NCBI GenBank assembly: GCA_027310665.1
Contig: DAIDAJ010000059.1
Coordinates: 1-55,324 of the forward strand
Source: Sideroxydans sp.
GTDB lineage: Bacteria > Pseudomonadota > Gammaproteobacteria > Burkholderiales > Gallionellaceae
Direction: 5' to 3'
DNA: 55,324 bases
Shown: positions 40,456-50,054 of the stretch, one piece after another
Layout: each line of letters starts with the position of its first letter
How positions within the stretch are numbered: the stretch's first letter is position 1
The notes under the pieces: model-generated
The model's input: the letters and a program-made list of their open reading frames with translations, nothing else
Told to the model about the DNA's origin: nothing
Database searches by the model: none
Translations under genes and position numbers: made by a program

Positions 40456-42999
40456 TCATTTCTGCCACAGAATATGGTTCTCTTCGAGCGGGATCGCCAC
40501 GCCATCGCGCTTCGGCATGAGTCGCGCCGTATAGTCCGACGCCGTGCGAACCGCGGAGACGCTGGCGCGATAGACATAGCCGCTGATCGCGCCCACCAGT
40601 TCGCGCACGCGCTGCATCTCCACACGCTCCGGGGTGGTGCCGTCCTTGCCTTCGGCGTAGAGCTCGACCCGCACCGCGTCCGGATCGAAGCCGTCGAGAT
40701 ACATCTGCACTTCAAACACGTGCTGCTCGCCGACAGTCTCGATCTTGACTTCGCCGAAACGCAGCGCGTTCCATTTTTGCCCGAGCGCCCGCCGCCAATC
40801 GACCATCTGCGCACCGAACGCACCTTTGTCTGCGCTTCGCTCGCGGTAGGCTTCCGCAGCCGGGAGATAGTGTTGTTCGGTGTATTCGCGCACGGTGCGG
40901 TTGGTGGAGAATCTGGGCGTCAGTTGCGCCATGCTTTCCCGCATGCGGTTCACCCAGGCGACGGGTATTCCCTGGTCATCGCGCGAGTAGAACTCCGGGA
41001 CCACTTCGCGCTCAAGCAGGTCATAGAGTTGCCCGGCTTCGTGCGCGTTCCAGTCCGGGTCATCGCCGTGTTCCTGGCCGTCGCCCAATGCCCAGCCCAC
41101 TTCCGGCGTGTAGGCTTCCGCCCACCAGCCGTCCAGCTCGGACAGATTGATGCCCCCGTTGACCAGCACCTTCATCCCGCTGGTGCCGCATGCTTCCCAC
41201 GGACGCAGGGGCGTATTGATCCAGACGTCGACTCCCTGCACCAGATACTCGCTCAAGAGCATGTTGTAGTCGCTCAGGAAGATCACATGGCGGCGCGCCT
41301 CGGGACGCCGGATGAATTGTATCCACTGCCGGATGAGGGCCTAGCCTGCACGATCCTCCGGATGCGCTTTGCCCGCGATGATGAGTTGTACCGGGCGTTG
41401 CGGATTGCTCAACAGGCGCAGCAGCCGCTCCGGATCGTGCAACAGCATGTTGGGACGCTTGTAGGCGGCGAAGCGGCGCGCAAAGCCCAGGGTCAGCACA
41501 TTGGGATCGAAAAACAGTTTCGCCTCCGCCACCTCTGCCGGGGTTGAGCCGGAGGTCGCCAGTTGCATGGACAGGTGCTCGCGCACGTACTCCACAAAAG
41601 ACTGGCTGGCGGCAATGCGGAACTTCCAGAGCCTGGCATCGGAAACACGGCGCATGTTTTCCCCGGTGATCTCGGCCGTCCCCATCCAGCGCTCTTTGCC
41701 GCACGCCTCGGTCCACAGTTCATCCGCTTCTGCGGAGTCCCAGGTCGGCATGTGGACGCCGTTGGTGATGTGCCCCACCGGGACTTCCGTATGCGGATAG
41801 TTCGGAAACAGGGGCTGGAACAGATGTCGGCTTACCCGGCCGTGCAAGCTGCTCACGCCGTTCACCGCACCGCTGCCGCGTATCGCCAGATAGGCCATGT
41901 TGAACGGTTCGGCCGGATCGTCCGGATTCTGGCGGCCCAGCGCCAGCAGGTCGCGAAGTTCGATACCCAGTCTCCTGGCGTAACCCCCGAGATATTGCTC
42001 GATGAGGGCCGGTGCAAAACGATCGAATCCCGCCTCTACTGCCGTGTGAGTGGTGAACAGGTTGCCGGCCCGGGTCACGGCCAGTGCCACGTCAAAAGGT
42101 CGACCGGATTCCTGCATGTAGTCCCGCGCCCGTTCCAGCACCGCGAAGGCCGCATGCCCTTCGTTCAGGTGGCAGACTTCCGGTTGCAGGCCAAGGGCAC
42201 GCAGCAAACGCCACCCGCCTATTCCCAGCACCAGCTCTTGCTTGAGCCGCAACTCCGGCCCGCCACCGTACAGTTCGCTGGTGATACCGCGATGCGCCGG
42301 ATAATTCGCGATGTCATTGCTGTCGAGCAGGTAAAGCTTCACGCCGCCTACCTGGACTTGCCACGTACGCAGCCAGACCGAATAACCGGGCAATGGAACC
42401 TCCAGTCGCAACCACTCCCCATCCGGCTTGCGCAAAGGCGTGATCGGCAATTGTCCCGGGTCGTTATACGGATAGAGCGCCTGTTGCTGTCCATCTCGGT
42501 CGATCACCTGGCGAAAATAACCTTGCTGGTAGAGCAGCCCCACGCCGATCACCGGCACACCCAGATCGCTGGCAGCCTTGAGCTGATCGCCCGCCACATT
42601 GCCGAGACCGCCGGAATAGATGGGCAACGCTTCGCTCAACATGAATTCCATGCTGAAATACGCGACACAGTTCAATGGCGATTCTGGATGTGCCTGCTGA
42701 AACCACGCAGGTGCGTCCTCCACCCGCTTCTTCGACTGCACGAGCGCATCGATCTTTTTGCGGAAAGCCGGATCGGCGAGCGCGTTGCGCAGTTTTTCGC
42801 GCGAGACGGTCTGCAGCACATCGCACGGCTGGTGCGTCAGGTCCCACAGCACCGGGTCCAGCTCCCGCCACACTTCGTCGGTGGCATGACTCCAGGACCA
42901 GCGCATATCCAGGGCCAGATCGACCAGGGATTCGTATCCCTCGACATCAGAGGGAAGAAGGTCGTAGAGCGGATGAGTGACTGACGCTGCCTCGTTCAT
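40456..42999 (-). pseudogene. glgP: Alpha-glucan (glycogen) phosphorylase, interrupted by an in-frame amber codon
   Basis: The reading frame is continuous for 848 codons except for one TAG at 41343-41341 (codon 553). The N-terminal part contains YFSMEFMLSEALPIYSGGLG and HLNEGHAAFAVLERARDYM. Just before the stop is IIAGKAHPEDRAG. Directly after it the frame resumes with ALIRQWIQFIRRPEARRH. The PLP-lysine region, EACGTSGMKVLVNGGINL, lies only in the second part, so the 552-aa product alone would lack the cofactor site. Relatives have Lys at the TAG position (AAG to TAG is a single change). It may be a recent nonsense mutation, a suppressed codon or a sequence error. An AAGGAAA ribosome site precedes the ATG at 42999. 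Confidence 0.9.
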
Positions 43000-43187
43000 G
43001 GATTTTCCTTCAGCACATATTTCCTGTCATGCAAAGCTGGACGCCCAATATCCTGTCAATCCGTTGATCAGGCGTCGATTTGATTCGTCTTTGCCATCGA
43101 CTTGCCTGTGCTGCGCAGCGATTCTGGACAATCCAGCCGTTCGGTAACGTGATTTTGTAACTTGTCATCCCGTGTATCAAGTTTCGG

Positions 43188-44213
43188 TCAATTCGCGGAC
43201 TCCATCGCGGCCAGATATTCGCCCCGCTGTGCCGCGCCGTTCAACCTGGCCCGTTTCAGCAATGCCAGCTGGGCCGCGGCGACGTTCTCCGGCTTTCCCT
43301 GCCAGACCTGCAGCACCGGCTCTTGCAGGGCACGGCCGTAGGAAAACGAGAGCAGCCACGGCGTGCCGGGGAAGCCGGCATTCATGGCATTGAGGTTCGC
43401 CGTCGCCTCCTCCGGACCCAGACCGCCGGACAGAAAATTGATGCTCGGCACCGCCGCAGGAACGGTGCGCCTGAATACGCGCAGTGTCGCCGCGGCAATC
43501 TCTGCGGCACCGGCCCGCAGCGGATAATCCTTGCCCGGCAGCACCATGTTGGGCTTGAGTATCATATGTTCCAGCACGACATGATGGCGATGCAGTGCAT
43601 GGAAGATTTCCTTGTGCACCGCCTCGGTCACTTCGGCACAACGTTCCATGCTGTGATTTCCGTCGATCAGCACTTCCGGCTCGACGATGGGAACGATGCC
43701 CTGTTCCTGGCAAACCGCCGCGTAGCGCGCAAGCATTTCGGCATTGGCCGAGATGCCCAGCGTCGAGGGGTTGCGTTCACCGATCGAGTAAACCTCGCGC
43801 CACTTGGCAAAACGCGCGCCCTGGGTCTTGTGGTCACGCAAGCGTTCCGCCAGTCCGTCCAGCCCGTATGTGATGAGATCGCCGGGCGACAGCGCCAGCG
43901 GCCCTTTGCCTTTGTCCACTTTGATGCCGGGTACGATACCGCGTCGCGCTAGCACTGCCGGCAACGGCGTGCCATCGTTGGCGGACTGCGCTAGTGTGTC
44001 CTCGAATTCGATCACGCCGCTGATATAACTCTCGATGCCGGGGGCGGTGAACAGCAGGGTGCGATAAGCGCGGCAATTCTCCGCACTCGCTTCCACCCCG
44101 ATGGCGGCAAAACGCTTGGCGATGGTGGGCTGACTTTCGTCTGCCGCGAGTATGCCTTTGCCGCGTTGAACCATCTGTTCAATGGTGGCTTGAAGTTCGT
44201 CTGTGATGGTCAT
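43188..44213 (-). CDS. fba: Class I fructose-bisphosphate aldolase
   Basis: The enzyme splits fructose 1,6-bisphosphate through a Schiff-base lysine. The product is 341 aa. Class I features are GKGILAADESQPTIAKRF near the N-terminus, IVPIVEPEVLIDG, and LEHMILKPNMVLPGK with the Schiff-base Lys, then INFLSGGLGPEEATANLNAM. I take the ATG at 44213 (MTITDELQATI). A longer in-frame start at 44246 adds an atypical stretch. It belongs with zwf and glgP in a sugar phosphate module. Confidence 0.95.
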   Translation of the reverse strand: MTITDELQATIEQMVQRGKGILAADESQPTIAKRFAAIGVEASAENCRAYRTLLFTAPGIESYISGVIEFEDTLAQSANDGTPLPAVLARRGIVPGIKVDKGKGPLALSPGDLITYGLDGLAERLRDHKTQGARFAKWREVYSIGERNPSTLGISANAEMLARYAAVCQEQGIVPIVEPEVLIDGNHSMERCAEVTEAVHKEIFHALHRHHVVLEHMILKPNMVLPGKDYPLRAGAAEIAAATLRVFRRTVPAAVPSINFLSGGLGPEEATANLNAMNAGFPGTPWLLSFSYGRALQEPVLQVWQGKPENVAAAQLALLKRARLNGAAQRGEYLAAMESAN

Positions 44214-44295
44214 GGTCGTCTCTCGCCTTTCAGCAAAGTTGTTCAAATACGATCGGCGGATTTCCTGTCATCCGGTTCGCCGGTGAAGTACAGTC

Positions 44296-44622
44296 TCATT
44301 CTTTTTCCATCGCCCTGATCCGCGCCCGCAGTGCTTCGACTTCATCCAGCAACTGGAAGGCCAGCGCCACGCCCGCAAGATTGACCCCCAGATCGCGCTG
44401 CAGGCGCAGGGACACCGTTGCACGATGCATGTGGATTCCGGTGAACCGCCAGCTGGCAGGTTCGCGCCCGGCCGGCGCAAGGACGCCTTCTTCGATCAGT
44501 TCGATGATGTATTCCGCGTGCACTGCACATGCCCGGCAAATATCGGCCAGCGTCAATCCGGTTTGTTCTTCCAGGATGATCCCGCTCAGTTGCGGCAACA
44601 TTTCATCGTTGTCCATACTCAT
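44296..44622 (-). CDS. cbpM: Chaperone modulator CbpM
   Basis: CbpM binds the J-domain of CbpA and inhibits it. The product is 108 aa of MerR-like helical type, with ICRACAVHAEYIIELIEEGV and the pattern LRLQRDLGVNLAGVALAFQL ending in a short coiled coil. Its start overlaps the cbpA stop (ATGA), as in other cbpAM operons. Confidence 0.92.
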   Translation of the reverse strand: MSMDNDEMLPQLSGIILEEQTGLTLADICRACAVHAEYIIELIEEGVLAPAGREPASWRFTGIHMHRATVSLRLQRDLGVNLAGVALAFQLLDEVEALRARIRAMEKE

Positions 44623-45566
44623 ACTCCCAGCTTGCTGCGCGGGTTGAAGGATTTGAACTGCCCGGCCATGCTGCGGTAAATCTCTTTGGCCGCTTCATCG
44701 TCGGCAGGCGGCAGGGCGATCTTCAGCACAGCGTAGAAATCGCTCGGCGTGCTCGACGGAATGCCGCGGCCCTTGAGTCTCAGTTTGTTTCCTGCGGCGG
44801 CACCGGCCGGGATCTTGATCTCGACGACGCCGCCCGGAGTGGGCACATTCAAGGCCGCGCCCAAAGCCGCCTCCCAGGGCGAAACCGGCAGGTCGAGATA
44901 CACATCGTGTTTCTCGACGCGATAGAAAGGGTGCGGACGGAACTCGATTTCCAGGAACAGGTCGCCGGACTTGCCAAGCCCCTGACCCGGCGCGCCCTGC
45001 CCGGCCAGGCGAATATGCTGCCCGGCGCGGATGCCGCGCGGTATGGTCACGTTGAGCTTGCGTTCGCGCATCGCCACACGCCCCTGCGCGTCGACTTCGG
45101 GGACTTGCAATGTGATGGTGCGGACTGCGCCGATGTAGGCATCCTCCAGATCGATCAGCACTCTGGCGTGATGGTCTTCGCCTTTGGTATGGGCTTGCGC
45201 GCGGTGCCCACTCCCCGTGCCAAAACCTCGCCCGTACAGCGATTCAAAAAAGTCGCTGAATTGCGCCGCGTCGCCGCCGGTGAAGCCTCCGCCGGAAAAT
45301 TCAAAGCCGGTATTCCAGTCGGGGGGCGGACGGAAATCCTGGCCCGCTTTCCAATCAGCGCCCAGCTTGTCGTAGGCTGCGCGCTTTTCGGGATCCTTGA
45401 GTACTTCATTCGCTTCGCCGACTTCCTTGAAGCGTGCCTCGGCATCGGGTTCCTTGCTCACATCCGGGTGATATTTGCGTGCCAGCAGACGATAGGCGCG
45501 CTTGATCTCTTCCTGGGTGGCGTCTCGCGCAACCCCCATGATCTTGTAATAGTCCTTGTATTCCAT
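44619..45566 (-). CDS. cbpA: DnaJ-class co-chaperone CbpA
   Basis: CbpA is an Hsp40 that stimulates DnaK and binds curved DNA. The product is 315 aa. It has an N-terminal J-domain (residues 1-70) with the HPD motif in RKYHPDVSKE, a Gly/Phe-rich linker and two C-terminal substrate domains, but no zinc-finger domain, as expected for CbpA rather than DnaJ. The ATG at 45566 (MEYKDYYKIMGV) is chosen because it gives the normal N-terminus. It is divergent from the DUF1840 gene, with about 245 bp between starts. Confidence 0.95.
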   Translation of the reverse strand: MEYKDYYKIMGVARDATQEEIKRAYRLLARKYHPDVSKEPDAEARFKEVGEANEVLKDPEKRAAYDKLGADWKAGQDFRPPPDWNTGFEFSGGGFTGGDAAQFSDFFESLYGRGFGTGSGHRAQAHTKGEDHHARVLIDLEDAYIGAVRTITLQVPEVDAQGRVAMRERKLNVTIPRGIRAGQHIRLAGQGAPGQGLGKSGDLFLEIEFRPHPFYRVEKHDVYLDLPVSPWEAALGAALNVPTPGGVVEIKIPAGAAAGNKLRLKGRGIPSSTPSDFYAVLKIALPPADDEAAKEIYRSMAGQFKSFNPRSKLGV

Positions 45567-45694
45567 GGCTATATTGTTCCCGCTCGAATCCGGAGATGAC
45601 GCAATGATTGCCAATTTGCCTGGCACAGGCTCTACAGACAATATATGACTCAACGCAATGCTTGCCAAGCTACGGCAAATTCACTTTGACTGTA

Positions 45695-45710
45695 TGTGCG
45701 CAGACGCACA
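45695..45710. promoter_or_regulatory. Palindrome in the cbpA/DUF1840 divergent region (possible operator)
   Basis: TGTGCG and CGCACA form a perfect 6-bp inverted pair around CAGA, within CTGTATGTGCGCAGACGCACAG. It lies midway between two divergent genes. An operator role is only a guess. Confidence 0.3.
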
Positions 45711-45811
45711 GTATGCAGTGTTTGCAAAGTAGTAAATGTATGACATGGCGCTTGGCGTCTTGCCGTTTGTGTTATTGCCAAAGGGATTCAATCTTGATTC
45801 GAGGAGGCTAT

Positions 45812-46126
45812 ATGCTGGTGACATTCTCAACCGATAACTATCCCAACATCACCATGTTTGGGGACGACGCGCTGGCCATGCTCAAAATGATGGGTCACAG
45901 TGCCACCGTGCCCGGCTCCATCCGGGCGGAAGATGTTTCGCATGCGCTGGACCTGTTGACGAGCTCCATGGCCGCGGACAAGGCACTTCCGAAAGTTGCC
46001 GCCAAAAATGACGAAGAACCGGTGGTGAGTACAGCCCATCGCGGGATGCCCCTGGTCGAACTGCTGACTGCGGCAGTCCACGCGAATGACTATGTGATGT
46101 GGAATGAATCTACGTTCATCAAGTAA
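45812..46126 (+). CDS. DUF1840 family protein
   Basis: The 104-aa product begins MLVTFSTDNYPNITMFGDDA, then LKMMGHSATVPGSI, which is the DUF1840 pattern. A linker rich in Ala, Lys and Glu is followed by RGMPLVELLTAAVHANDYVM. The function of the family is unknown. GAGGAGG lies 4 bases before the ATG, a very strong ribosome site. It is followed after 11 bp by a second small gene on the same strand. Confidence 0.85.
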   Translation: MLVTFSTDNYPNITMFGDDALAMLKMMGHSATVPGSIRAEDVSHALDLLTSSMAADKALPKVAAKNDEEPVVSTAHRGMPLVELLTAAVHANDYVMWNESTFIK

Positions 46127-46137
46127 AGAGGCGCACC

Positions 46138-46320
46138 ATGAAAAAAATGGAACAGCTGGAACTGGATGCCCACCGCAAGGAGATCGCTGCCGACATGCGC
46201 GGCTTGCTTGAAAAATATCGTGCGATATTCGGCTGGGATATTCCGGAGATCGATCAGGGAAGCGCGGACAAGCTGATTTTGGCGGCGATGCACAAGGCTC
46301 TGGATGACATTTCCATGTAA
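46138..46320 (+). CDS. Small soluble protein, unknown
   Basis: The 60-aa product is mostly charged and probably helical: MKKMEQLELDAHRKEIAADM, then LEKYRAIFGWDIPEIDQG. I recognise no family. An AAGAGG lies before the ATG. It is close to the DUF1840 gene (11 bp) and ends 86 bp before atpD, so it may be in the leader part of the ATPase transcript. Confidence 0.65.
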   Translation: MKKMEQLELDAHRKEIAADMRGLLEKYRAIFGWDIPEIDQGSADKLILAAMHKALDDISM

Positions 46321-46391
46321 TTGACAATTTGCATCAACAATAGCTCCGCTGGAAATTGGCGACGCGTGCGCCTACACTGTAGCGAGGTTGA

Positions 46392-47861
<1,470 letters not shown>

Positions 47862-47890
47862 AATTCAATAATTCACTAGCGCAAAATCCC

Positions 47891-48011
47891 GTCATTCCGG
47901 CGCAGGCCGGAATCCAGCTAAAAAACACTCCGCGAAGTGGACAAAACCTCGATAGTGTCCCGCGTTCGCGGGGATTGAGAATCAACTGGATTCCGGCCTG
48001 CGCCGGAATGA
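47891..48011. repeat. 121-bp palindromic repeat between atpD and atpC
   Basis: The arms 47893-47917 and 47986-48010 are perfect 25-bp inverted copies, CATTCCGGCGCAGGCCGGAA and so on. Each arm is itself partly self-complementary (TTCCGGC..GCCGGAA). An inner stem TCCCGCG-TTC-GCGGGGA lies near 47958-47973. A degenerate copy is at 38498-38605. It looks like a REP/MITE-type intergenic element, and transcribed RNA would form a strong structure in mid-operon. Confidence 0.92.
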
Positions 48012-48032
48012 AGGACTCATGGAATATTTGGG

Positions 48033-48422
48033 ATGAATCTTAAAATCCTCTTGCCCTACAAAGTCTTCGCCGAGAAAACCGGCGTGTCGCGCATCGTGGC
48101 GCGGTCCAGCGAAGGTTCGTTCGGGCTCCTGCCGCACCGGCTGGACTGCGTGGCGGCACTGGTGCCGGGAATCCTGGTTTTCGAGACCGAGGCGGAGGGT
48201 GAAATCTATATGGCCGTCGATGAAGGCGTGCTGGTCAAGTCCGGACAGGATGTACTGGTCTCGGTGCGCAATGCGATCGGGGGAACGGACTTGAGCAAAC
48301 TGCACGAGGCTGTGGATCAGGAGTTCCTGAATCTGGACGATCAGGAAAAGAAGGTGCGTTCGGTGCTGGCAAAACTGGAAAGCGGGTTCATACGGCGTTT
48401 TGCGGAGTTTCATCATGAGTGA
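48033..48422 (+). CDS. atpC: N-type ATPase epsilon subunit AtpC
   Basis: The epsilon subunit binds gamma and the c-ring. The product is 129 aa, with the N-terminal beta-sandwich (SRIVARSSEGSFGLLPHRLD resembles the GxxGILPxH motif) and a C-terminal helical part. It starts after the 121-bp repeat with only a weak ribosome site, TTTGGG. Its stop overlaps the atpQ start by 8 bp. Confidence 0.93.
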   Translation: MNLKILLPYKVFAEKTGVSRIVARSSEGSFGLLPHRLDCVAALVPGILVFETEAEGEIYMAVDEGVLVKSGQDVLVSVRNAIGGTDLSKLHEAVDQEFLNLDDQEKKVRSVLAKLESGFIRRFAEFHHE

Positions 48423-48750
48423 TGAACATAATGACAAGCCCGTGGCGGACGAGAACAAGTTCGGCCGGCGGGTGGGTGAGATGGCGGCGCTCAAACTCAA
48501 GGCGCAACGTCACACCACGCAAACCGTCTGGACCGGCCTGGGCATGATGGGGCTGGTGGGATGGTCGGTGGCGGTTCCCACGCTGCTCGGGGCGGCGCTT
48601 GGAATCTGGATCGACAAGCACTATCCGGGCAGCCATTCCTGGACGCTCGCGCTGCTGGTCATCGGTTTGTGTCTCGGCTGCTTCAATGCATGGCACTGGG
48701 TGGACAGGGAAGACAAAGAAATCCACAGGAAGGAAGATGACCATGACTGA
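48415..48750 (+). CDS. atpQ: N-ATPase AtpQ (AtpI/AtpZ-like assembly protein)
   Basis: The 111-aa product has two membrane helices: GMMGLVGWSVAVPTLLGAAL and WTLALLVIGLCLGCFNAWHW, with charged ends. It resembles AtpI/AtpZ, which aid c-ring assembly or cation supply. Its place between atpC and atpR is diagnostic for N-ATPase operons. The ATG at 48415 overlaps the atpC stop. Confidence 0.9.
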   Translation: MSDEHNDKPVADENKFGRRVGEMAALKLKAQRHTTQTVWTGLGMMGLVGWSVAVPTLLGAALGIWIDKHYPGSHSWTLALLVIGLCLGCFNAWHWVDREDKEIHRKEDDHD

Positions 48751-49054
48751 CGCTTTGAACTTGATCCCTTCCTTGGTCTCGGGCCTCTTGCTCGGCGCAT
48801 TCTTTTTCGGAGGACTGTGGTGGACCGTACGCAAGGGTGTCAAATCGGAGCGGGTGGCGCTCTGGTTCTTCGGCAGCATGCTGTTGCGCACCAGCGTCGT
48901 CATGCTAGGCTTCTATTTGCTGCTGGGTGACAGCTGGCAGCGCATGCTGGCCGGTTTGTTCGGATTCTTCATCGCACGGCTGATCGTGACACGACTCACC
49001 CGCGAGGCCGAACAACCCAGGCCATTGGCACAGGAGGGAGATCGTGCACCTTAG
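48743..49054 (+). CDS. atpR: N-ATPase AtpR
   Basis: The 103-aa product has three hydrophobic helices: LIPSLVSGLLLGAFFFGGLW, VALWFFGSMLLRTSVVMLGF and LAGLFGFFIARLIVT. AtpR is found only in N-ATPase operons; a conserved Arg in the helix has been suggested to interact with the c-ring Glu. The ATG at 48743 has AAGGAAG six bases upstream and overlaps the atpQ stop in ATGACTGA. The ATG at 48737 is an alternative. Confidence 0.9.
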   Translation: MTDALNLIPSLVSGLLLGAFFFGGLWWTVRKGVKSERVALWFFGSMLLRTSVVMLGFYLLLGDSWQRMLAGLFGFFIARLIVTRLTREAEQPRPLAQEGDRAP

Positions 49055-49745
49055 TCCAGACGAAATCATTTTCTGGCGATACGGCGTGTTCAAGCTCAAC
49101 GCCACGATTCTTTATACATGGGGATTGATGTGTGTGCTCGTGATCGGCTCGATATTGGTGACGCGCAGACTTTCCATGGATTTGCAGCGCACCCGCTGGC
49201 AGAATCTGCTGGAGATCATCGTCAGCGGTATCGAAAAGCAGATTGGGGAGGTGGGCTTGCGCGAGCCACGCAAGTACCTGGGATTTCTCGGGACCCTGTT
49301 TCTGTTTGTCGGCACCGCCAGCCTGTTCACCGTCATTCCGGGCTATGAGCCGCCGACCGGCTCACTCTCGACCACGGCAGCGCTCGCGTTCTGCGTATTT
49401 GTGGCGGTACCCTTTTTCGGCATCGAGGCCGGCGGACTGGGTGAATATCTCGGAGACTATCTGAAGCCGACCTTCATCATGTTGCCGTTCAATATCATCA
49501 GCGAATTCTCGCGCACCCTGGCGCTGGCCGTGCGCCTGTTCGGCAACATGATGAGCGGAACGATGATTCTCGCCATCCTGCTGACTATCACGCCTTACCT
49601 GTTGCCCATCGCCATGAGCGTGCTCGGCCTGCTGACCGGCATGGTGCAGGCCTACATCTTCAGCATACTGGCGACGGTTTATATCGCGGCTGCCACGCGT
49701 ACCGGCAAACCCAGACCCGGATCGGATGCAGCACATGCAAAATGA
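49044..49745 (+). CDS. atpB: N-type ATPase a subunit AtpB
   Basis: The a subunit forms the ion half-channels. The product is 233 aa with five to six helices. The essential Arg lies in SRTLALAVRLFGNMMSGTMI, with a C-terminal helix GMVQAYIFSILATVYIAAAT. The start is a GTG behind GGAGGGAG and overlaps atpR by 11 bp. Confidence 0.96.
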   Translation: MHLSPDEIIFWRYGVFKLNATILYTWGLMCVLVIGSILVTRRLSMDLQRTRWQNLLEIIVSGIEKQIGEVGLREPRKYLGFLGTLFLFVGTASLFTVIPGYEPPTGSLSTTAALAFCVFVAVPFFGIEAGGLGEYLGDYLKPTFIMLPFNIISEFSRTLALAVRLFGNMMSGTMILAILLTITPYLLPIAMSVLGLLTGMVQAYIFSILATVYIAAATRTGKPRPGSDAAHAK

Positions 49746-49769
49746 ACGCTTACAACGAAAGGAAGATCC

Positions 49770-50051
49770 ATGGATAGCATGACTATTGTCGCAGTTGCAT
49801 CGATCATCACTGCCGGCCTGACGATTGCGATAGGCAGCATAGGGCCCGCACTCGGCGAAGGCCGTGCCGTCGCCACCGCATTGACCTCGCTGGCACAACA
49901 GCCCGACGCCTCGGCGACCATTACGCGCACCCTGTTTGTCGGTCTGGCCATGGTCGAGTCGATCGCGATCTACTGTTTCGTAGTCTCGATGATTCTGCTT
50001 TTCGCCAATCCGTTCTGGAATCACGTGATTGCACAAACAGCCGGAAAGTAA
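49770..50051 (+). CDS. atpE: N-type ATPase c subunit AtpE
   Basis: This is a two-helix rotor proteolipid, 93 aa. Helix 1 contains IAIGSIGPALGEGRAVATAL with a Glu in the place of the Na-site Gln. Helix 2 is FVGLAMVESIAIYCFVVSMI with the ion-carrying Glu followed by Ser. The next position is Ile, where Na-type rings have Thr. Two acidic residues per hairpin are typical for N-ATPase c subunits. GAAAGGAAG precedes the start. Confidence 0.95.
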   Translation: MDSMTIVAVASIITAGLTIAIGSIGPALGEGRAVATALTSLAQQPDASATITRTLFVGLAMVESIAIYCFVVSMILLFANPFWNHVIAQTAGK

Positions 50052-50054
50052 CCC

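Noticed and set aside
41341..41343. TAG in glgP as a pyrrolysine codon
   Set aside because: Glycogen phosphorylases have no pyrrolysine, and no pyl gene is present; a nonsense change or error is simpler.
41563..42984. Long plus-strand frames opposite glgP, and similar ones opposite argJ, ftsZ, ftsA, murC-murG and the mur genes
   Set aside because: Each overlaps a recognised conserved gene on the other strand and has no ribosome site or family match.
46321..46326. A perfect TTGACA just after the 60-aa gene, upstream of atpD
   Set aside because: No acceptable -10 hexamer lies 16-18 bases downstream, so I do not call an atpD promoter.
47891..48011. The inverted repeat as a CRISPR unit or insertion sequence
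   Set aside because: There is one palindrome per site, no spacer-repeat array, no transposase frame and no evident target duplication.
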